Source: Ewingella americana ATCC 33852 (GTDB lineage Bacteria > Pseudomonadota > Gammaproteobacteria > Enterobacterales > Enterobacteriaceae). From it: a stretch of DNA of 64,000 bases. Position 1 is the first letter of the stretch. Each line of letters begins with the position of its first letter. Position numbers and translations under genes: made by a program. Positions 46,323 to 57,220 of the stretch are shown here, piece after piece. Under the pieces are notes generated by a model. That model did not search any database and was not told the DNA's origin. It worked only from the letters and a program-made list of their open reading frames with translations. Where the stretch lies: NCBI RefSeq assembly GCF_000735345.1, contig NZ_JMPJ01000017.1, forward strand, positions 248,001 through 312,000. The letters are read 5' to 3'.

Positions 46323-47575
46323 TCAAGTCGACGGACAGAAAACTGGTAGTTGGGCTGGAGATCGGTACGGCGAAAGTCGCCGCATTGGTAGGGGAAGTTC
46401 TGCCCGATGGCATGGTCAATATTATCGGTGTAGGAAGCTGCCCGTCACGCGGCATGGATAAAGGCGGCGTGAACGACCTGGAATCAGTGGTGAAATGCGT
46501 ACAGCGCGCCATCGATCAGGCCGAATTAATGGCGGATTGCCAAATTTCTTCGGTTTACCTTGCTTTGTCTGGTAAACATATCAGTTGTCAGAATGAAATA
46601 GGGATGGTTCCTATTTCAGAAGAAGAAGTAACGCAGGAAGATGTAGAGAACGTGGTACATACCGCTAAGTCGGTCCGCGTTCGCGATGAGCATCGCGTGT
46701 TGCACGTGATCCCGCAAGAATATGCCATCGACTATCAGGAAGGGATTAAGAATCCGGTAGGGCTTTCAGGTGTGAGAATGCAAGCAAAAGTGCATTTAAT
46801 AACCTGTCACAATGATATGGCGAAGAATATTGTCAAAGCCGTCGAACGTTGTGGACTGAAAGTTGACCAACTGATCTTCGCCGGTCTGGCGGCAAGCTAT
46901 GCCGTGTTGACCGAAGATGAGCGTGAATTGGGCGTTTGCGTCGTGGATATCGGCGGTGGCACCATGGATATCGCGGTTTATACCGGCGGCGCGCTGCGTC
47001 ATACTAAGGTTATTCCTTATGCGGGTAACGTGGTCACCAGCGATATCGCCTACGCCTTCGGTACACCACCGACTGACGCAGAAGCCATTAAAGTACGCCA
47101 CGGATGCGCGTTGGGTTCAATTGTTGGCAAAGACGAAAATGTCGAAGTGCCAAGCGTAGGCGGACGCCCGCCACGTAGCTTGCAGCGCCAGACGCTGGCA
47201 GAAGTGATTGAACCGCGTTACACGGAATTGCTGAATTTAGTAAATGATGAAATTTTACAATTGCAGGAGCAATTACGTCAGCAAGGCGTAAAACATCATC
47301 TGGCCGCTGGCATAGTTCTTACAGGCGGTGCAGCACAAATTGATGGTCTGGCAGCCTGTGCGCAGCGGGTATTCCATACCCAGGTGCGTATCGGACAACC
47401 GCTGAACATCACCGGGCTGACAGATTATGCGCAGGAACCTTACTACTCAACGGCTGTAGGGCTACTGCACTACGGGAAAGAGTCTCACCTAAGTGGTGAG
47501 GCTGAAGTGGAAAAACGCGCCTCAGTGGGCAGCTGGTTCAAGAGAATCAGTAGCTGGTTGAGAAAAGAGTTTTAA
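46319..47575 (+). CDS. ftsA: Cell division protein FtsA
   Basis: A 418-residue actin-like ATPase (E. coli 420) that anchors FtsZ to the membrane and recruits later divisome proteins. N-terminal [18 protein letters not shown] and the nucleotide motif [18 protein letters not shown] are actin-fold phosphate loops, and [14 protein letters not shown] follows. The C-terminal amphipathic helix ...[14 protein letters not shown] is the membrane-targeting sequence. Confidence 0.97.
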   Translation: MIKSTDRKLVVGLEIGTAKVAALVGEVLPDGMVNIIGVGSCPSRGMDKGGVNDLESVVKCVQRAIDQAELMADCQISSVYLALSGKHISCQNEIGMVPISEEEVTQEDVENVVHTAKSVRVRDEHRVLHVIPQEYAIDYQEGIKNPVGLSGVRMQAKVHLITCHNDMAKNIVKAVERCGLKVDQLIFAGLAASYAVLTEDERELGVCVVDIGGGTMDIAVYTGGALRHTKVIPYAGNVVTSDIAYAFGTPPTDAEAIKVRHGCALGSIVGKDENVEVPSVGGRPPRSLQRQTLAEVIEPRYTELLNLVNDEILQLQEQLRQQGVKHHLAAGIVLTGGAAQIDGLAACAQRVFHTQVRIGQPLNITGLTDYAQEPYYSTAVGLLHYGKESHLSGEAEVEKRASVGSWFKRISSWLRKEF

Positions 47576-47646
47576 TGTTTTAAAAACGGGATCATGCTGT
47601 TAGCAATTGCGATCTCGAAGCGACAGGCACAAAACGGAGAGAAACT

Positions 47647-48801
47647 ATGTTTGAACCTATGGAACTGACCAACGACGCGGTGATTAAAGTCATCGGCGTC
47701 GGCGGTGGCGGCGGTAACGCCGTAGAACACATGGTGCGCGAGCGCATCGAAGGTGTTGAATTCTTTGCCGTTAACACCGACGCACAGGCGTTGCGTAAAA
47801 CGGCTGTAGGCCAGACTATCCAAATCGGTAGCGGTATTACCAAAGGTTTGGGTGCTGGTGCGAACCCAGAAGTGGGTCGTAACTCTGCTGAAGAAGACCG
47901 TGAAGCTTTGCGCGCTGCACTTGAAGGCGCGGATATGGTCTTCATCGCAGCGGGCATGGGCGGCGGTACCGGTACCGGTGCAGCGCCAGTCGTCGCTGAA
48001 GTAGCGAAAGATTTAGGTATTCTGACCGTTGCCGTCGTGACTAAGCCTTTCAACTTTGAAGGCAAGAAGCGTATGGCGTTTGCAGAGCAGGGTATCGCCG
48101 AGCTGTCCAAACACGTGGACTCCTTGATCACCATTCCTAACGACAAGCTGTTGAAAGTCTTGGGCCGTGGTATCTCCCTTTTGGATGCATTCGGTGCAGC
48201 CAACGACGTACTGAAAGGTGCGGTTCAGGGTATCGCCGAACTGATCACCCGTCCGGGTCTGATGAACGTCGACTTCGCTGACGTGCGTACCGTTATGTCC
48301 GAAATGGGTTATGCCATGATGGGTTCTGGTGTGGCATGTGGCGAAGACCGTGCGGAAGAAGCTGCCGAAATGGCAATTTCCAGCCCACTGTTGGAAGACA
48401 TCGACCTGTCCGGCGCTCGCGGCGTTCTGGTCAACATCACCGCTGGTTTCGACCTGCGCTTGGATGAGTTCGAAACCGTGGGTAACACTATCCGTGCTTT
48501 CGCTTCTGACAATGCGACCGTGGTTATCGGTACGTCACTTGACCCAGAAATGAATGACGAATTGCGTGTCACCGTGGTGGCAACAGGTATTGGCATGGAT
48601 AAGCGCCCAGAAATCACTCTGGTCACTAACAAGCCAGCCAGCCAGCCGGTTATGGATCACCGTTATCAGCAGCACGGGCTGTCGCCTCTGCCGCAGGAAA
48701 CTAAGCCAGCAGCGAAGGTGGTTAATGATCCGAACACGCAATCTAATAAAGAGCCCGACTATTTGGACATCCCAGCCTTCCTGCGTAAGCAGGCAGACTA
48801 G
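47647..48801 (+). CDS. ftsZ: Tubulin-like division GTPase FtsZ
   Basis: A 384-residue GTPase (E. coli 383) that forms the Z ring. The tubulin signature GGGTGTG lies at 105-111, the T7 segment follows the GTP domain, and the C-terminal tail [14 protein letters not shown] (about 371-384), after a variable linker, binds FtsA, ZipA and ZapD. It follows ftsA by 71 bp, and AAACGGAGAG provides a ribosome binding site. Confidence 0.98.
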   Translation: MFEPMELTNDAVIKVIGVGGGGGNAVEHMVRERIEGVEFFAVNTDAQALRKTAVGQTIQIGSGITKGLGAGANPEVGRNSAEEDREALRAALEGADMVFIAAGMGGGTGTGAAPVVAEVAKDLGILTVAVVTKPFNFEGKKRMAFAEQGIAELSKHVDSLITIPNDKLLKVLGRGISLLDAFGAANDVLKGAVQGIAELITRPGLMNVDFADVRTVMSEMGYAMMGSGVACGEDRAEEAAEMAISSPLLEDIDLSGARGVLVNITAGFDLRLDEFETVGNTIRAFASDNATVVIGTSLDPEMNDELRVTVVATGIGMDKRPEITLVTNKPASQPVMDHRYQQHGLSPLPQETKPAAKVVNDPNTQSNKEPDYLDIPAFLRKQAD

Positions 48802-48814
48802 TCCTAATTGTAGG

Positions 48815-49817
<1,003 letters not shown>

Positions 49818-49829
49818 TCGGTACTGATA

Positions 49830-50354
49830 TTACTTATTACGACTGGTTGTTTTGGCACCCTCTCCGGCCAATTCAGCCAGTCGTTCTAATGCTTTTCTAA
49901 GTTTCTCTGGGCTTCTGCTCGCCAAACCTCGTAATTCCTCAGCACTTTGCGCACTCAGCTGTCTAAATGGTTTTTCCTCAGAATTCACCGAGCTTTCTTT
50001 CGCGCTAATCTGCGACGCATTTTCCATTTTCACCATTAACGATGGATTAATCCTGATGTCGATTGACGACAATGATGGTAGAATTTGCGCTCGAAGTGCA
50101 GAGAGTAATGCCGGTTGTTCATAGCGTAACCGCATCATCCAGCTAGCATTTGCTATCTCAAGCACTAATATACCTTGTCGATAATTACCGACACGGCACC
50201 ATGGTCGCATGGGCGTGGGTAATAAACTCTTCACGGCGCGGTTTAGTTTTAATAACGCCGCTGCCCGCTGCTGAACAAGCCGCAACGGACTTTTATCCGC
50301 TGAAGACGCATCGTCAAACAGAACATCTAATAATTGTGGGCGACTATCGCGCAT
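49830..50354 (-). CDS. DUF721 / DciA-family protein
   Basis: A 174-residue protein with an N-terminal DUF721 domain (about residues 22-105; RAAALLKLNRAVKSLLP, then the YRQGILVLEIANASWMMRLRYEQPALLSALR strand-helix part). A polar C-terminal tail with a predicted helix (SAEELRGLASRSPEKLRKALERLAELA) follows. DciA is the ancestral bacterial loader or partner of DnaB helicase, replaced in many Enterobacterales by phage-derived DnaC. Whether this copy acts on DnaB cannot be read from sequence. It ends 12 bp from lpxC (convergent) and is divergent from secM. E. coli lacks a gene at this spot. Confidence 0.8.
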   Translation of the reverse strand: MRDSRPQLLDVLFDDASSADKSPLRLVQQRAAALLKLNRAVKSLLPTPMRPWCRVGNYRQGILVLEIANASWMMRLRYEQPALLSALRAQILPSLSSIDIRINPSLMVKMENASQISAKESSVNSEEKPFRQLSAQSAEELRGLASRSPEKLRKALERLAELAGEGAKTTSRNK

Positions 50355-50380
50355 GACTGGCTCCGGCGGATTGTAAACTT

Positions 50381-50905
50381 GTGATTGGCATTCTAAATCG
50401 TTGGCGACAATTTGGCAGAAGGTATTTTTGGCCGCATCTCCTATTGGGGATGGTCGCGGCTAGCCTCGGCGTGTCGACGAATCTATCACAAACGGAATTA
50501 GCCTCAGTCCCGAATGCATCGTCCAGTGTAAACCGCCTTAACATCGGGAGTACAGGGCTGACGAATCTCGCCCTGCTTCAGGCGCATCGCCGCCCGGCGT
50601 TTGGGGTAGATTACTGGCAACAGCACGCGCTGCGCACGGTTATTCGCCATCTCTCTTTTGCTTTAGCGCCTCAGGTAGTTTATACCGTTACGCCTGAAGT
50701 GGTGGCTGATGAAGCCGAACCTCTGCATATTCAGCAGCTTGCACTGCTGGTCACGCTAAATTCTTTACTGACGCATGAGCCGAAACCTCCGGTTATTATT
50801 CGTCAGACCAAGCAACCCCTCATTCTTTCCACGCACCAGCATCAGCCCGGCTTGTGGCTGGCTCAGGTGCAAGGTATCCGCGCCGGTCCCACTTCTTTGA
50901 GTTAA
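50381..50905 (+). CDS. secM: Secretion monitor SecM (arrest peptide)
   Basis: A 174-residue exported peptide that stalls its own ribosome and, when export is slow, raises secA translation. The N-terminus [20 protein letters not shown] is close to E. coli and gives a long signal sequence. The C-terminus ends [16 protein letters not shown]. Compared with the E. coli arrest motif FxxxxWIxxxxGIRAGP, the tryptophan and GIRAGP are kept, but the first Phe is His and the Ile after Trp is Leu. Stall codon P170 is at 50888-50890. secA starts 97 bp downstream of the stop. Confidence 0.92.
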   Translation: MIGILNRWRQFGRRYFWPHLLLGMVAASLGVSTNLSQTELASVPNASSSVNRLNIGSTGLTNLALLQAHRRPAFGVDYWQQHALRTVIRHLSFALAPQVVYTVTPEVVADEAEPLHIQQLALLVTLNSLLTHEPKPPVIIRQTKQPLILSTHQHQPGLWLAQVQGIRAGPTSLS

Positions 50906-50988
50906 TTACTCTCTGATTTCAGAAGTCTTATTTGCTATTTCTTTCAATAAATCAACAAAATAGTGGCTGCTATTGGCAGCTTCAAAGA
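50894..50988 (+). promoter_or_regulatory. Possible stem hiding the secA ribosome binding site
   Basis: TCTTTGA (50894-50900), in the last codons of secM, is the exact complement of TCAAAGA (50982-50988), which contains the secA Shine-Dalgarno region (AAAGAGA, about 11 bp before ATG 51002). The first strand begins 4 nt after the stall codon, inside the footprint of a stalled ribosome. This fits the known SecM mechanism in which stalling opens the stem. Confidence 0.55.
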
Positions 50989-51001
50989 GACATTAAGCAT
51001 T

Positions 51002-53725
51002 ATGTTAATCAAATTATTGACCAAAGTTTTTGGTAGCCGTAACGATCGTACTCTGCGCCGTATGCGCAAAGTTGTTGATCTCATCAACCGCATGGAACCT
51101 GAGATCCAGAAGCTGACCGACGACCAGTTAAAAGCCAAGACGGATGAATTCCGCGCACGTTTAGCAAAAGGTGAAGTTCTGGAAAACCTCATTCCTGAGG
51201 CTTTCGCTGTAGTTCGTGAATCAAGTAAACGCGTCTTCGGTATGCGTCACTTCGACGTCCAGCTGTTGGGTGGTATGGTTCTGAACGAACGCTGCATCGC
51301 GGAAATGCGTACGGGTGAAGGTAAAACCTTGACCGCGACGCTGCCAGCTTACCTGAACGCCCTGAGCGGCAAAGGTGTTCACGTTGTTACCGTCAACGAC
51401 TACTTGGCGCAGCGTGACGCCGAAAACAACCGTGCACTGTTTGAATTCTTGGGCCTGACCATCGGCATCAACTTGCCAAACATGCCAGCACCGGCCAAGC
51501 GCGCTGCTTACGCCGCTGACATCACTTACGGCACAAACAACGAATACGGCTTTGACTACCTGCGCGACAACATGGCTTTCAGCCCTGAAGAGCGCGTTCA
51601 GCGTAAACTGCACTACGCACTGGTCGATGAGGTTGACTCAATCTTGATCGACGAAGCGCGTACTCCGCTGATCATCTCCGGCCCGGCCGAAGACAGCTCA
51701 GAAATGTACATCCGCGTGAACAAGCTGATCCCTCAGCTGATTCGTCAGGAAAAAGAAGACTCAGACAGCTTCCAAGGTGAAGGTCACTTCTCCGTGGATG
51801 AGAAAGCGCGTCAGGTTCACCTGACTGAACGCGGTCTGGTTCTGATTGAAGAAATGCTGATGGAAGCGGGCATCATGGACGACGGCGAGTCCCTGTACTC
51901 TCCATCTAACATCATGCTGATGCACCACGTGACCGCGGCACTGCGCGCCCACGTGCTGTTCACCCGTGACGTTGACTACATCGTTAAAGATGGCGAAGTT
52001 ATCATCGTCGACGAACACACTGGCCGTACCATGCAGGGTCGCCGTTGGTCTGATGGTCTGCATCAGGCAGTTGAAGCCAAAGAAGGCGTCGACATTCAAA
52101 ACGAAAACCAGACGCTGGCTTCCATCACCTTCCAGAACTACTTCCGTCTGTACGAGAAGCTGGCGGGTATGACCGGTACTGCGGACACCGAAGCATTCGA
52201 ATTTAGCTCTATCTACAAGCTCGACACCATCGTGGTGCCAACCAACCGCCCAATGGTGCGTAAAGATTTGCCGGATCTGGTCTACATGACTGAAATGGAA
52301 AAAATCGGCGCAATCATTGAAGACATCCGTGAGCGTACTGCCAACGGCCAGCCGGTTCTGGTGGGTACTATCTCGATTGAGAAGTCAGAAGTGGTTTCTC
52401 GTGAGCTGGATAAAGCAGGCATCGCGCACAGCGTTCTGAACGCCAAATTCCACGCCAAAGAAGCAGATATCGTTGCTCAGGCGGGTCAGCCAAGCGCGGT
52501 TACCATCGCAACCAACATGGCCGGTCGTGGTACCGACATCGTGTTGGGTGGTAGCTGGCAGGTTGAGATTGAAAATCTGGGCGAAGAAGTGACTGACGAG
52601 CAGAAAGCGCAGATCAAAGCAGCATGGCAAATTCGCCATGACGCGGTTCTGGCTTCTGGTGGTCTGCACATCATTGGTACAGAGCGTCATGAATCTCGCC
52701 GTATCGATAACCAGTTGCGTGGTCGTGCAGGTCGTCAGGGTGACGCAGGCTCATCTCGCTTCTACCTGTCGATGGAAGATGCCCTGATGCGTATCTTCGC
52801 CTCAGACCGCGTTTCTAACATGATGCGTAAGCTGGGTATGAAGCCGGGCGAAGCCATTGAGCACCCTTGGGTGACCAAGGCGATTGCTAACGCACAGCGT
52901 AAAGTTGAAAGCCGTAACTTTGATATTCGTAAGCAACTGCTTGAATATGATGATGTTGCCAGCGATCAGCGTCGTGCTATCTACAGCCAGCGTAACGAAT
53001 TGCTGGACGTGTCAGACGTGAGCGAAACCATTCGCAGCATCCGCGAAGACGTGTTCAAAAGCACCATCGACAGCTACATTCCACCTCAGTCTCTGGAAGA
53101 GATGTGGGATGTTGAAGGTCTGGAACAGCGCCTGAAAAACGATTTCGAGCTGGAAATGCCGATTGCAGAGTGGCTGGACAAAGAGCCAGAGCTGCATGAA
53201 GAGACCCTGCGCGAGCGTATTCTGGAAAACGCGATGGAGTCTTACGCGCGTAAAGAAGAAGTGGTTGGCGTTGAGATGATGCGTAACTTTGAGAAAGGCG
53301 TGATGTTGCAGACGCTGGACTCACTGTGGAAAGAGCACTTGGCGGCGATGGATTACCTGCGTCAAGGTATCCACTTACGTGGCTACGCGCAGAAAGATCC
53401 AAAGCAAGAGTACAAGCGCGAGTCCTTCGCTATGTTCGCCTCTATGCTGGAATCACTGAAATATGAAGTGGTTAGCGTTCTGAGCAAGGTTCAGGTTCGC
53501 ATGCCAGAAGAAGTTGAAGCAATGGAAGAGCAGCGCCGCGAAGAAGCTGAGCGTCTGGCTCGCCAGCAGCACCTTAGCCATCAGGACCAGACTTCTTTAG
53601 AAATCGAAGAAGCCGAGCGTCTGGCATCTGGCTCTCAGGGCGACCGTAAAGTGGGCCGTAACGACCCATGCCCATGTGGTTCAGGTAAGAAATACAAACA
53701 GTGCCACGGCCGTTTACAGAAGTAA
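51002..53725 (+). CDS. secA: Preprotein translocase ATPase SecA
   Basis: A 907-residue motor (E. coli 901) that pushes precursors through SecYEG. Walker A MRTGEGKT and the DEVD box are in NBD1, followed by the preprotein-crosslinking domain, NBD2 ([15 protein letters not shown]), the helical scaffold, and a C-terminal zinc motif [13 protein letters not shown] that binds SecB. I chose the ATG at 51002 ([15 protein letters not shown]), as in E. coli; upstream in-frame starts lie in the secM-secA leader. Downstream is mutT, after a terminator. Confidence 0.98.
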   Translation: MLIKLLTKVFGSRNDRTLRRMRKVVDLINRMEPEIQKLTDDQLKAKTDEFRARLAKGEVLENLIPEAFAVVRESSKRVFGMRHFDVQLLGGMVLNERCIAEMRTGEGKTLTATLPAYLNALSGKGVHVVTVNDYLAQRDAENNRALFEFLGLTIGINLPNMPAPAKRAAYAADITYGTNNEYGFDYLRDNMAFSPEERVQRKLHYALVDEVDSILIDEARTPLIISGPAEDSSEMYIRVNKLIPQLIRQEKEDSDSFQGEGHFSVDEKARQVHLTERGLVLIEEMLMEAGIMDDGESLYSPSNIMLMHHVTAALRAHVLFTRDVDYIVKDGEVIIVDEHTGRTMQGRRWSDGLHQAVEAKEGVDIQNENQTLASITFQNYFRLYEKLAGMTGTADTEAFEFSSIYKLDTIVVPTNRPMVRKDLPDLVYMTEMEKIGAIIEDIRERTANGQPVLVGTISIEKSEVVSRELDKAGIAHSVLNAKFHAKEADIVAQAGQPSAVTIATNMAGRGTDIVLGGSWQVEIENLGEEVTDEQKAQIKAAWQIRHDAVLASGGLHIIGTERHESRRIDNQLRGRAGRQGDAGSSRFYLSMEDALMRIFASDRVSNMMRKLGMKPGEAIEHPWVTKAIANAQRKVESRNFDIRKQLLEYDDVASDQRRAIYSQRNELLDVSDVSETIRSIREDVFKSTIDSYIPPQSLEEMWDVEGLEQRLKNDFELEMPIAEWLDKEPELHEETLRERILENAMESYARKEEVVGVEMMRNFEKGVMLQTLDSLWKEHLAAMDYLRQGIHLRGYAQKDPKQEYKRESFAMFASMLESLKYEVVSVLSKVQVRMPEEVEAMEEQRREEAERLARQQHLSHQDQTSLEIEEAERLASGSQGDRKVGRNDPCPCGSGKKYKQCHGRLQK

Positions 53726-53754
53726 TCTGTTAACCCCGTGAATCTATAAAGTCG

Positions 53755-53781
53755 AAGGGCGGTTAATCACCGCCCTTTGCT
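53755..53781 (+). terminator. secA terminator
   Basis: Nine-base stem AAGGGCGGT / ACCGCCCTT with loop TAATC, about 30 bp after the secA stop. The T tract is short (TTTGCTTATTC). Confidence 0.65.
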
Positions 53782-53816
53782 TATTCTCAGCACCTAAGAT
53801 GAATAAGGATGGAAAC

Positions 53817-54218
53817 ATGTCGCTGAAAAGAATCACTATTTCGGTGGGAATTATTCGTAACGCGCAGAAAGAGATCTTCATTACTCAGCGTGATGCTTCC
53901 TCACATATGGCTGGGTTCTGGGAGTTTCCGGGCGGTAAAGTCGAGCAGGGCGAAACGCCCGCGCAGGCGGTGATTCGCGAGTTGCAGGAAGAGGCGGGTA
54001 TTGTGGCTGAAAAGCCGGTGCTGATTAAAAGCCTTGAGCATATCTTCCCGGATCGCGTGATTAACCTGCACTTCCACTTGGTTGAACAGTGGCAGGGCGA
54101 GCCGTACGGCAAAGAGGGGCAGCCAATGCGTTGGGTTCCGCAGGCCGAGCTTAAAGTGGAAGATTTCCCACCGGCCAATGAGTCGATTGTTAAAGCCTTA
54201 AATAACGGTGAGATTTAA
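53817..54218 (+). CDS. mutT: 8-oxo-dGTP diphosphatase MutT
   Basis: A 133-residue Nudix hydrolase that removes 8-oxo-dGTP from the nucleotide pool and prevents A:T to C:G transversions. The Nudix box GKVEQGETPAQAVIRELQEEAG (about residues 40-61) fits Gx5Ex7REUxEExGU. I chose the ATG at 53817 (MSLKRITISVGII), behind AAGGATGG; an ATG six codons upstream is possible but longer than the family norm. It lies downstream of secA as in E. coli. Confidence 0.95.
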   Translation: MSLKRITISVGIIRNAQKEIFITQRDASSHMAGFWEFPGGKVEQGETPAQAVIRELQEEAGIVAEKPVLIKSLEHIFPDRVINLHFHLVEQWQGEPYGKEGQPMRWVPQAELKVEDFPPANESIVKALNNGEI

Positions 54219-54233
54219 CACTCACTAAAGCAA

Positions 54234-54259
54234 AAAAGGAGCCTAAGGCTCCTTTTTTT
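54234..54259. terminator. Bidirectional terminator between mutT and yacG
   Basis: Stem AAAGGAGCC / GGCTCCTTT with a three-base loop TAA, flanked by A on one side and seven T on the other. Confidence 0.87.
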
Positions 54260-54276
54260 ATGACTGGCACGCCGGA

Positions 54277-54477
54277 TTAATGAATTTCCTCTTCGCTCCA
54301 GTCATCCAGATCATTGATATCGCCTTTGCTTGGAATGCGCTTCTCTTCGTCAGCCCATTCGCCAAGGTCGATAAGCTGGCAGCGTTTGCAGCAGAAAGGT
54401 CGATAAGGGCTCTGTTCGCCCCAAACAACGGCTTTGCCGCAGGTCGGGCAGTTAACCTTGGTGATTTCAGGATCCAT
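54277..54477 (-). CDS. yacG: DNA gyrase inhibitor YacG (zinc protein)
   Basis: A 66-residue zinc protein (E. coli 65) that binds GyrB and inhibits gyrase in vitro. The four cysteines are in CPTC (residues 10-13 region) and CCKRC, followed by the conserved [19 protein letters not shown] block. I chose the ATG at 54477 with AGGAG upstream, against an ATG five codons earlier. Last gene of coaE-zapD-yacG. Confidence 0.95.
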   Translation of the reverse strand: MDPEITKVNCPTCGKAVVWGEQSPYRPFCCKRCQLIDLGEWADEEKRIPSKGDINDLDDWSEEEIH

Positions 54478-54485
54478 CTTTACTC

Positions 54486-55238
54486 CTAACAACAGGCAAG
54501 TTCAAAAGTCAGTCTGGCAGGCACTTGACCACGTTCGCTATCGAGTGGCAAGAACCGAATCGCGTAACGGGTTTTGTGACCAGACACTTGCGGATACAGC
54601 TGATTTTCCAGAGAGATACGCAATCTCAGCAGGTCTGCGCCTTCGGCATTCTCTTGGAAGAATCCGTTGAGGCTAATTTGGTTTTTGAATGCGCCAGATT
54701 GGCGAATCAAATCCAACACCTGAGTCAGCGCATTATTCAGCGGATTCAGGGTGTCGAGCCACTCGCGCACGTCGCTGTCACGGTGTGACTGCGGTAGATG
54801 TAGCCAGATATGCAGGGTCGGCAAATCAAAACTACAGCAGCCGCCCGGGATGCTCAGGCGCTGGCGAACCAGTGCCATCAGGCGGTCTTCGCGCAGCGCT
54901 TGGCCGATTCGCGGGGCTTTGAACAACACGGCTGCGTTTTGCTTCAGTTCGCTGCGCAGGGCATCTATGCGCGAAAGGTCCACGCCGGGAACATCTTGCC
55001 ACTGCGATAACTTCTGCTGTTGGCGCTCTAGCTCTTTGAGTAAATCAGTCCTGACTTCTCCACGCTCCAGAACATCCAATAAATCAGACGCAGTGCGGAA
55101 AAAAAGTAACGCGGTAGAAATGGACGTGATTTGAGTATTGGCATGCATCTGCTGCAATAAAAACTCAATGCGCAGCCATGTCCGCATTTTTTCATTTAAA
55201 GGATGTTCAAAGAGAACGGTAGTTACTACATCACTCAT
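54486..55238 (-). CDS. zapD: Z-ring-associated protein ZapD
   Basis: A 250-residue protein (E. coli 247) that crosslinks FtsZ filaments through the FtsZ C-terminal tail. The N-terminus [22 protein letters not shown] is highly conserved, and [34 protein letters not shown]-type sequence follows. I chose the ATG at 55238 ([13 protein letters not shown]); the frame is open upstream into coaE but those residues are not family-like. It overlaps the coaE stop by 8 bp. Confidence 0.95.
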   Translation of the reverse strand: MSDVVTTVLFEHPLNEKMRTWLRIEFLLQQMHANTQITSISTALLFFRTASDLLDVLERGEVRTDLLKELERQQQKLSQWQDVPGVDLSRIDALRSELKQNAAVLFKAPRIGQALREDRLMALVRQRLSIPGGCCSFDLPTLHIWLHLPQSHRDSDVREWLDTLNPLNNALTQVLDLIRQSGAFKNQISLNGFFQENAEGADLLRLRISLENQLYPQVSGHKTRYAIRFLPLDSERGQVPARLTFELACC

Positions 55239-55860
55239 TCTTGTCAATATCCTGTCGGGTCGCTGAAGCCGCCAATTCCAGATAACGGCTATGTAATGAA
55301 GCAACACGCGGTTCGAGCGTCTCGGCACCACCGTTGTTATCAATAATGTCATCCGCGCAGTCCAGTCGCTGTTGGCGACTCGCTTGCGCAGACAGAATAC
55401 TTTGAGCCTGCTGTAGGCTTATACCATCGCGCTGCATGGTTCTGGCTAGCTGCGTCTGTTCACTGACATCCACCACTAACACGCGATCCGCCACGCTATG
55501 CAATCCGTTCTCCACCAGCAAAGGCACCACCCACAAGACATAAGGCGTGGTTGCTGTGGCGAAAAGCTGTTTGGTTCGGGCATGAATCAAAGGGTGAAGA
55601 AGTTGATTAACCCACTGTTTTTCTTCTGGATTGCTGAAGATTTTTTGTCGCAATGCGCCGCGATTCAGTGAGCCATCATCATGAGCAATCTCTTTGCCAA
55701 AGTGATCAATTAAAGCCTGTAATGCCGGTTGGCCAGGTTCAACCACTTGGCGAGCAATGACGTCAGCATCAACGATACTCACGCCGTGGCGGGCGAAGCT
55801 GTCGGCGACCGTGCTTTTGCCGCTGCCGATACCTCCGGTCAATGCAACGATATAACTCAT
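55231..55860 (-). CDS. coaE: Dephospho-CoA kinase
   Basis: A 209-residue kinase (E. coli 206) that catalyses the last step of coenzyme A synthesis. The P-loop GGIGSGKST lies at 9-17, with [13 protein letters not shown] and the LID segment downstream ([10 protein letters not shown]). First gene of coaE-zapD-yacG and divergent from guaC. The 255 bp before guaC hold no other gene. Confidence 0.96.
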   Translation of the reverse strand: MSYIVALTGGIGSGKSTVADSFARHGVSIVDADVIARQVVEPGQPALQALIDHFGKEIAHDDGSLNRGALRQKIFSNPEEKQWVNQLLHPLIHARTKQLFATATTPYVLWVVPLLVENGLHSVADRVLVVDVSEQTQLARTMQRDGISLQQAQSILSAQASRQQRLDCADDIIDNNGGAETLEPRVASLHSRYLELAASATRQDIDKNE

Positions 55861-56115
55861 GCGTTCACTCTAAAAAGACTGTTGGCTTAAATGATAAAGA
55901 GATTATGAGTAAGTGCAAGCCGGGCTGGTCTCGCTTTTGACTCGAGGTTTGGCTTAATTGCAGATTCAAAGTCTGTGATTAAAGTTGTGAAAGCAGTCTT
56001 GCCGTTATGGTTTTCCTGCGTATGATAAAACCACTGGAAAGGGTGGCAAACAACCCCGTTTGTACCTTAGCGATCTGTCGCCACGATTTATCGCAACAAA
56101 CCAGGACATGACCTC

Positions 56116-57159
56116 ATGCGTATTGAAGAAGATTTGAAGTTAGGTTTCAAAGACGTTTTAATCCGGCCAAAACGTTCTACCCTCAAAAGCCGTTCAGAAG
56201 TAGAGCTAGAGCGCACTTTCACCTTCAAACATCCCGGTTTCAGCTGGTCTGGCACCCCGATTATTGCGGCCAATATGGATACCGTGGGGACTTTCCGTAT
56301 GGCGCAGGCTCTCGCTTCGTTTGACGTTCTCACCGCGGTTCACAAGCATTACAGCGTTGAGCAATGGAAAGCGTTTGTTGATGCCTCCAATGAATCTGTC
56401 TTGCGTCACGTGATGGTTTCCACCGGCACTTCAGAGTCTGATTTCACTAAGCTGAAGCAGATTTTGGCGCTTTCCCCGCTGCTTAAATTTGTGTGTCTTG
56501 ATGTTGCCAACGGCTATTCCGAGCATTTTGTCTCCTTCTTGCAGCGCGTGCGCGAAGCATGTCCGGACAAAGTAATTTGCGCCGGTAACGTCGTAACGGG
56601 CGAAATGGTTGAAGAGCTGATCCTCTCCGGCGCGGATATCGTCAAAGTGGGCATTGGACCCGGCTCCGTCTGCACCACTCGCGTAAAAACTGGCGTCGGC
56701 TACCCGCAACTGTCTGCCGTGATTGAATGCGCCGACGCAGCCCACGGCCTTGGCGGCCAAATCGTCAGCGATGGCGGATGTGCCGTTCCGGGCGATGTAG
56801 CCAAAGCCTTTGGCGGCGGCGCTGATTTTGTGATGCTTGGCGGTATGCTGGCAGCTCATGACGAGTGCGAAGGCACCGTGGTTGAGGAAGATGGCGAGAA
56901 GTTCATGCTGTTCTACGGCATGAGTTCAGAATCAGCCATGAAGCGCCACGTTGGCGGCGTTGCGGAATACCGCGCTGCCGAAGGCAAAACCGTTAAACTG
57001 CCTTTGCGCGGCCCGGTGGAAAATACCGTGCGCGACATCCTCGGCGGCTTGCGTTCTGCCTGCACCTATGTGGGGGCTGAGCGCTTGAAAGAGCTGACTA
57101 AACGCACCACTTTTATCCGCGTAGCTGAGCAAGAAAACCGTCTTTTCGGCTCTAAATAA
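56116..57159 (+). CDS. guaC: GMP reductase
   Basis: A 347-residue enzyme (E. coli 347) of the IMP dehydrogenase fold that reduces GMP to IMP with NADPH for purine salvage. The catalytic cysteine is in [11 protein letters not shown] near residue 186, and the flap and phosphate-binding [22 protein letters not shown] follow. It is divergent from coaE. An inverted repeat CAAAC/GTTTG lies about 55 bp upstream (near 56047-56062), role unknown. A hairpin terminator follows. Confidence 0.97.
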   Translation: MRIEEDLKLGFKDVLIRPKRSTLKSRSEVELERTFTFKHPGFSWSGTPIIAANMDTVGTFRMAQALASFDVLTAVHKHYSVEQWKAFVDASNESVLRHVMVSTGTSESDFTKLKQILALSPLLKFVCLDVANGYSEHFVSFLQRVREACPDKVICAGNVVTGEMVEELILSGADIVKVGIGPGSVCTTRVKTGVGYPQLSAVIECADAAHGLGGQIVSDGGCAVPGDVAKAFGGGADFVMLGGMLAAHDECEGTVVEEDGEKFMLFYGMSSESAMKRHVGGVAEYRAAEGKTVKLPLRGPVENTVRDILGGLRSACTYVGAERLKELTKRTTFIRVAEQENRLFGSK

Positions 57160-57169
57160 TACGCTTTTG

Positions 57170-57205
57170 CACGGCGGCTTTAGCCTGTTGCCGCCGTGTT
57201 CTTGC
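57170..57205 (+). terminator. guaC terminator
   Basis: Nine-base perfect stem CACGGCGGC / GCCGCCGTG followed by TTCTTGCTT, ten bases after the guaC stop. Confidence 0.65.
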
Positions 57206-57220
57206 TTCACTCCTGCCGAA

